From Prorocentrum cordatum (Eukaryota > Sar > Dinophyceae > Prorocentrales > Prorocentraceae): DNA of 64,000 nucleotides. Made by a program: the position numbers and the translations under genes. Position 1 is the first letter of the stretch. Each line of letters starts with the position of its first letter. The stretch covers positions 273,031 to 337,030 of the forward strand of contig CAUYUJ010003647.1 of NCBI GenBank assembly GCA_963575745.1, written 5' to 3'. Under the pieces are notes generated by a model. The model was not told the DNA's origin and did not search any database. It saw only the letters and a program-made list of their open reading frames with translations. This document shows positions 58,523 to 64,000 of this stretch, in pieces.

Positions 58523-58965
58523 ACGGGGCCAGCCAGAGCGGCGGGTCTTGCAGTATCCTGCAGGGCCAGGGTCGCATTGACCCGGGTTTGGGCGCAGGAT
58601 CTTGCAGGACCTTGCAGGATCCTTCGCATTGACCCGGGCTTTGGTTCAGGATCTCGCAGCATCTTGCAGGATTCTGTAAGGCCTGACTGCCCCGGGTCTG
58701 GATCGACCCGGGTCAGAAGATCCCCGACCCATTGGGCAATTTTAGAAGAGACTTAACCTTTCACAAGTTTGGCACGCCGAGCGCCCCTGCGGAAAGCCAC
58801 GGGTCGGCGGACTTTGGCTTTCGGTTCATCCCGCCACCGTGATTGGGTCGTGGACTATGAGGCTTCTTCTGTATGCGTATGAGGTTTCTTGGGATGCCTC
58901 TCAGAGGATGCTGGGATGGTTTTCGGGAGCCCTTTTCAGGGCCTCTAGGAGGTCCCTTGGAGGCC
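58523..58965. other. No gene seen; short GCAGGATC / GACCCGGG repeats
   Basis: At 58545-58715 the words TTGCAGGATCCT, CGCATTGACCCGGG and GGTCAGGATCT recur. No coding signal is seen. Confidence 0.45.
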
Positions 58966-58969
58966 TTGG

Positions 58970-59235
58970 TGGGGGGACCAGGGTTTTCCCAAACCAAACG
59001 GGTCTTCCCAAACCAAATGTTGCGGAATCAGACCCCCGAGTCGTCCCAAACTAAACTTGGGTCTTCCCAAACCAAACGGGTCTTCCCAAACCGACGCCCC
59101 CGTGTCTTCCCAAACCAAGCGGGTCTTCCCAAACCAACGTGCCGGGTCTTCCCAAACCAACCGGATCTTCCCAAACCAACCCCCGGGTCTTCCCAAACCA
59201 ACCGGGTCTTCGCAAACCAAACGGGCCTCCTCAAA
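58970..59235 (+). repeat. CGGGTCTTCCCAAACCAAAC 20-bp minisatellite, first block
   Basis: About a dozen units of GGGTCTTCCCAAACCAA-C with a variable spacer. The large block of the same family is at 62275-63045. Confidence 0.95.
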
Positions 59236-59279
59236 TTAGCGTTCTCGGTCTTCTACAACTGAGGGTGTTTTCAAATCTT

Positions 59280-59405
59280 TATAGAACCCGAAGGGTAGGC
59301 CTACCCTAGGCCTACCCCTGGGCCTAAACCCTAGGTTCACCTTAGGCCTACCCCTAGGCCTACCCCCTAAGGCCTACCCCAGGCCTGCCCCTAGGCCTCC
59401 CCCCT
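59280..59405 (+). repeat. TAGGCCTACCCC minirepeat
   Basis: (TAGGCCTACCCC)n, about eight partial units, with the palindromic centre AGGCCT. Confidence 0.9.
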
Positions 59406-59409
59406 ACCC

Positions 59410-61715
59410 GCCCGTCACGGTACTCGCGTGTCAACTCGATCATGTACTACACTTTAATGTCCCGCCCGCCCGACCCGACCCGCTTGCTTGGGTCCGCCCG
59501 CCCGGCCTGACCCGACCCGACCGTTAAGGTCCGCCCGACCCGACCCGACCCGCCGTTAGGGTTCTCGCGCATGAGCTCGATCATGCACCACACTTCAATG
59601 TCCCGCCCGCCCGACCCGACCCGACCCACCCGTTGAGGTCCGCCCGCCCGACCCGACCCGACCCGCCCGTTATGGTCCGCCCGCCCGACCCGACCCGACT
59701 CGACCCGCCCGTTAGGGTACTCGCGTTAATGTCCCGCCCGCCCGACCCGACCTGCTTGTTAGGGTCCGCCGTTCGACCCGACCCGACCCGCCCGATTAGG
59801 CCGCCCGCCCGACCCGACCCGACGACCGCCCGTTTGGGCACTCGCGTGTGAACTCGATCATGCACCATACTTTAATGTCCCGCCTGCCCGACCCGACCCG
59901 ACCCGCCCGTTAGGGTCCGCCCGCCCGACCCAATCCGACCCGCCTGTTAGGGGCCCCCCCGCTTGACCCGACCCGACCCGCCCGTTAGGGCTTTCGCGTG
60001 TGAGCTCAATCATGCACCACGCTGTAATGTCGCGCCCGCCCGACCCGACCCGCTCGTTAGGGCACTCGCGCGTGAACTGGATCGTGCATCACATTTTAAT
60101 GTCCCGCCCGCCCGACCCGACCCGCCTGTTAGGGCCAGCCCGCCCGACCCGACCCCGACCCGCCCGACCCGACCCGACCCGCCCGTTAGGGTTCTCGCGT
60201 GTGAATTCGCACTTCATATCCCCCGCCCGACCCGACCCGCCCGTTAGGGCCCGCCCGCCCGACCCGACCCGACTCGCCCTTCGCCCGACCCGACCCGCCC
60301 GTTAGGGTCCGTCCGCCCTACCCGACCCGACCCGCTTGTTAGGGTCCGCCCGCCCGACCCGACCCGACCTGCCCGTTAGGGCATTCGCGCGTGAGCTCGA
60401 TCATTCACCACATTTAATGTCCCGCCCGCCCGACCCGACCCGCCCGTTAGGGTCCGCCCGCCCGACCCGACCCGACCCGCCCGCTAGGGTATTCGCGCGT
60501 GAATTCGACCATGCACCACACCCCGCCCGCCCGACCCGACCCGCCTGTTAGGGTCCCGCCCGAACTCGATACCCGACCCGACCGTTGATAGACCCGACCC
60601 GACCCGCCCGTTAGGGTTCTCGCGTGCGAACTCGATCATGCACCACACTTTCATGTCCCGCCCGCCCGACCCGACCCGCCCGTTAGGGCTCGCCCGCCCG
60701 ACCGACCCCACCCGCCAGTTAGGGTCCACCCGCCCGTTCAGGTACTCGCGCGTGAGCTCGATCATGCACCATACTTTAATGTCCACCCCGCCCGACACGA
60801 CCCGCCCGTTAGGGTCCGCCCGCCCGACCCGACCTGACGCGACCCCCGCTCTTTTGGGCACTCGCGTGTCAACTCGACCACGCGCACTTTAATGTCCCGC
60901 CCGCCCGACCCGAGCAGCCGGTTACTGGTCCGCCCGCCCGACCCGACCCGACCCGCCTGTTAGGGGTCCCCCCGCCCGACCCGACCCGACCCGCCCGTTA
61001 GGGTTCTCGCGTGTGAACTCGATAATGCTCTGCACTGTACTGTCCCCCCCGCCCGACCCGACCCGCCCGTTAGGGCTTGCCCGCCCGACCCGACCCGACC
61101 CGCTTGTTAGGGTCCGCGCGCCGGCCCGACCCGACCCGCCCGTTAGGGCACTCGCGCGTGAATTCGATCGCGCACCAATGTTTAATGTCCCGCCCGACCG
61201 TCCCGACCCGCCCGATATGGTCCGCCCGCCCGACCCGACCCGACCCGCCCGATATGGTCCGCCCGCCCGACCCGACCCGACCCGCCCGATCGGGCCCGCC
61301 CCCCCCCGACCCGACCCGCCGTCAGGGCTTTCGCGTGTGAGCTCGATCATGCACCACACTTTAATGTCCCGCCCCCGACCCGACCCCCCCGTTAGGGTCC
61401 GCCCGCCCGACCCGACCCGACCCGCCCGTTGGGGTCCGCCCGCCCGACCCGACCCGACCCGCCCGTTAGGGTACCCGCGTGTGAACTCGATAATGTCCCG
61501 CCCGCCCGACCCGACCCGCCCGTTAGGGTCCGCCCGCCCGACCCGACCCGACCCGTCTGTTAGGGGTCCCCCCCCCCCCGACCCGACCCGACCGCCCGTT
61601 AGGGGGCTCCCGCGTGCGAACTCAATCATGCACCACACTTTAATGTCCCGCCCGCCCGACCCGACCCGCCCGTTAGGGTCCGCCCGCCCGACCCGACCCG
61701 ACCTGCCCGTCGCCA
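59410..61715 (+). repeat. GC-rich higher-order satellite (CCGACCCGACCCGCCCGTTAGGG)
   Basis: The base unit is CCCGACCCGACCCGCCCGTT followed by AGGGTCCGCCCG. At irregular intervals (75-320 bp) a spacer TCGCGTGTGAACTCGATCAT plus GCACCACACTTTAATGTCCC is inserted. About 15 copies are recognisable, for example near 59577, 59854, 60004, 60632, 60758, 61342 and 61620. Long Pro/Arg- and Gly/Arg-rich frames on both strands are artefacts. Confidence 0.95.
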
Positions 61716-61724
61716 GCGACGTCG

Positions 61725-62270
61725 TCCTCCTCTTCCTCCTGCTGTTTCCGCTCTCGTTTCCGGCCGCGTTCTCGCCTTCCTTTCGCCTTTATTTCCGCTC
61801 TCGTTCTCGCCTTCGTTCTCGCCTTCGTTCTCGCTTTCGTTTCGCCTTTATTGCCACCTCGTTATCGCATTTGGTCTCGTCTTCGTTTCGCTTTCGTTCG
61901 TGTTATCGTTTTCGTTCTCGCCTTCCTTTTGGTTTCGTTCCGCTGTCGTTTCCGACAGCATTCTCGATTTCGTTTTCGCCTTTGCCTCCCTTTCGTGACT
62001 CTGCGGGTGCATTCGCTTCCCGGGTCGCGCGGAACGTGGCAGATTACGCAGGAGCACGACTGAGCACGCAGGCGCACGGCTGGCCAAACATATTCGCGAC
62101 CGACCAAGCAGAAACACGACTGACGATGCAGGGGCACGCAGGAACACGGTTGATCAAGAAGGAACAGAGCAGAACACAAAGCAGCATGGCAGAGCATAGA
62201 GGACCACCGCAGACCACGCAGCAGCACGGCAGAGCATGCGGGAGCACGGCAGACCGCCAGGAGAACGGCA
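61725..62270 (+). repeat. TTCTCGCCTTCGT minisatellite and GCAGAGCACGGC repeat
   Basis: A pyrimidine-rich repeat of CTCGTTCTCGCCTTCG at 61740-61980 is followed by GCAGGAGCACG / GCAGAGCA words from 62035 to 62270. Confidence 0.85.
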
Positions 62271-62274
62271 GACC

Positions 62275-63045
62275 AAACCAACCGGGCCTGCCCAAACCAA
62301 ACGGGTCTTCCTAAACCACCCGGGTCTTCCCAAACCAAACGGGCCCTTCCGAACCACCTGGGTTTTCCCAAACCACAACGGCTGGGTCTTCCCAAACCAA
62401 CCGGGTCTTCCCAAACCAAACGGGCCTTCCCAAACCACCCGGGGCTTCCCAAACCACAGCGGCCGGGTCTTCTCAAACCGAACGGGTCTTCCCAAACCAC
62501 CACGGGTCTTTCCAAACCACAACGGCCGGGTCTTCCCAAACACCAGGTCTTCCCAAACCAAACGGGTCTTCCCAAACCGAAGCCCGGGTTTTCCCAAACC
62601 GAAGGTCTGGGTCTTCCCATACCAACCGGGTGTCTTCCCGAACCACGAGAGCACGCCCGGCTTTCCCAAACCACCACGGGTCTCCCCAAACCACCACGGG
62701 TCTTCCCAAACCAAACGGCCGGGTCTTCCCAAACCAAACGGATCTTCCCAAATCACAACGGCCGGGTCTTCCCAAACCAGCCAGGTGTCTTCCCAAACCA
62801 CAACGGCCGGGTCTTCCCAAACCAACCGGGTCTTGCCAGACCACCCACACTTTCCCAAACCAACCGCGTCTTCCCAAACCAACCGCGTCTTTCCGAACCA
62901 CAAGGCCCGGGTCTTCCCAAACCAACCGGGTCTTCCCAAACCAATTGGGTCTTCCCAAACCAAATCGGGTCTTCCCAAACCAAGACCTGGGTCACCCAAA
63001 CCAACGTTTGGTTTGGGAAGACCCGTTTGGTTTGGGAAAGACGCC
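62275..63045 (+). repeat. CGGGTCTTCCCAAACCAAAC minisatellite, second block, with an orientation switch
   Basis: About 35 units of the 20-bp family, many with CAACGGC inserts. At 63003 the strand flips: CCCAAACCAACG is followed directly by TTTGGTTTGGGAAGACCCG for about 40 bp, creating a hairpin. Confidence 0.95.
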
Positions 63046-63693
63046 CTTCCATTGGTGGGCCTCTTCGGAACCTGCTGGCTGTCCCGGGGGTGCCCTTGGG
63101 GCGCAGCGCAGTTCGTGTGACCCCTCTTGGGCCGTTTTGGGGGCAGTTTTGCAAGCCTCTCCAGTAGCTTTGGGGCACTCTTGGGTTGTCTTGGGGCTCT
63201 CTGGGTTTTCTCGGGCCGTCTTGGGGCGATCTGTGGGGCCTCTTGGCCTCTTGATGCGAGAACGCCAAAAACGAAAACCGAAGGAGAATCGCTAATGCTT
63301 GCCCTGTAAGGCTCCCTTGGGGGCCATCCTTGGGGGATCCTCTCGGGCCCTTCATGGGGGCGTTTTGAGCGCCTATTGGATCGTCTTGAGGTCATCTGAA
63401 GCCGTACTGGCGTCTCTTGGGCCGTCTCGGGCGGCTCGTTGTCTGAGGGGGGGGGCTCCTGGGACCCTGTTAGCTAGTCTTGGGAACTTGTGGCCTCGGG
63501 GAAGCCAGACGACAAGCCCCAAGGGGTCTGCGACAGCACGCTGGAACACCTGGGATATCCGCGAGTTCGGTAGCCTCGCCCGAGCAAAAGTCACTGACAC
63601 TAGTCCATGTTGAGGCGTGAGGGCTCTTGAGGACCTGGACACTCCCCTCAGTGCCTCGCGGCACGGTGGCGGATACGGGAGCGTCCCGGAGAC
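63046..63693 (+). repeat. CTTGGGGCC-type degenerate repeat, third block, then unique sequence
   Basis: 63115-63470 belongs to the family at 52131-52700 (CTCTTGGGCCGTTTTGGGG and similar). 63470-63693 is unique, with no gene recognised. Confidence 0.7.
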
Positions 63694-63851
63694 CAAGGGC
63701 TCCCACGAGGGCGCGAAGTTATTCGCGCTTCGCGGTCCTCGTTCCTTCTCCCCCTCCTCCTCGTCCTCCTTTTCTCCCTTTGGGGGGGCGGCGCGAGAGC
63801 CCAAGTTATTCGCGCTTCGCGGAGCGCGAAGCGCGAAGTTGGGAGCCCTAG
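63694..63851. mobile_element. Inverted-repeat introner-like element, copy 3
   Basis: It runs CAAGGGCTCCCACGAGGGCG ... GCGCGAAGTTGGGAGCCCTAG, 158 bp, very close to copy 1. It is flanked by the perfect direct repeat GAGAC (63689-63693 and 63852-63856). Confidence 0.85.
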
Positions 63852-64000
63852 GAGACCGATTGTGCGGAATTCTACGTAGCGTCTTTGCGGGAGGCGATGG
63901 GCGGCGTGTTTGCGGCGGTTCTGCTTTCCCTCCCCTTAACTGTCCGCACTCCCTCATTCCCCTCCCGTTCCACCCATCGATCCAGGACTCCGCGAGATTT
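63852..64000. other. No feature seen
   Basis: Short unique tail of the window without a recognisable frame or repeat. Confidence 0.4.

Noticed and set aside
59410-61715. Telomere repeat
   Set aside because: TTAGGG occurs only as part of a longer GC-rich unit and never in direct tandem.
61013-63395. ORFs of 413-433 codons over the CCGACCCG satellite and the 20-bp array
   Set aside because: Periodic Pro/Arg/Asp or Gly/Lys/Thr repeats imposed by the satellites.
1-64000. Dinoflagellate spliced-leader RNA gene or relict leader
   Set aside because: I looked for the conserved leader core (CCGTAGCCATTTTGGCTC) and did not find it on either strand by eye.

Overview
The window looks like nuclear DNA of a dinoflagellate. 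No marker gene proves this. The indications are: (i) the four best-supported exons all follow an AG|G acceptor, and one intron starts with GC, as is common in dinoflagellates; (ii) exons are very short and introns very long; (iii) two non-LTR (LINE) retrotransposon families and a DIRS-like tyrosine-recombinase retrotransposon are present, of types common in these genomes; (iv) satellite, minisatellite and purine-tract DNA is extremely abundant. No bacterial gene organisation, tRNA, rRNA, spliced-leader RNA gene or CRISPR array was seen. A run of 100 Ns at 33392-33491 is an assembly gap.

Layout. 1-30.5 kb: part of one plus-strand host gene, a UPF1-like superfamily 1 helicase. Four short exons (1561-1651, 22861-22903, 30071-30136, 30292 onward) join in frame across the conserved helicase region. 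Its first intron, about 21 kb, holds a DIRS-like retrotransposon (about 3.6-11.5 kb, frameshifted except for an intact tyrosine recombinase), a minus-strand LINE remnant (11.7-12.1 kb), and a higher-order satellite block (12.2-17.2 kb). It also holds hairpin-bearing tandem repeats (17.2-17.7 kb) and several minisatellites (18.7-21.0 kb). The second intron (22.9-30.1 kb) is mostly 145-bp and GAGTGTGA-type repeats plus a 0.5-kb ATC array.

30.5-36 kb: a minus-strand coiled-coil ORF pair of unknown role, microsatellites, the gap, and a tandemly duplicated satellite. 35.9-45.5 kb: an apparently full-length LINE with two long intact ORFs. ORF1 is a zinc-knuckle-like, coiled-coil RNA-binding-type protein. 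ORF2 is up to 1962 residues and reads RNase H - AP-type endonuclease - reverse transcriptase - two zinc fingers - a C-terminal domain with cytosine-methyltransferase-like motifs. 47.6-50.0 kb: a decayed LINE of a second type, with RNase H after the RT. 50-64 kb: almost only repeats, including a 2.3-kb GC-rich satellite (59.4-61.7 kb) and a 20-bp array (62.3-63.0 kb).

The most unusual observations are the LINE ORF2 architecture, the helicase gene stretched over nearly 29 kb by nested repeats, and three copies of a roughly 130-166 bp inverted-repeat element. Each of these copies is flanked by a perfect target-site duplication beginning GA and ends in AG, as expected of an introner that would splice as a GA-AG intron.
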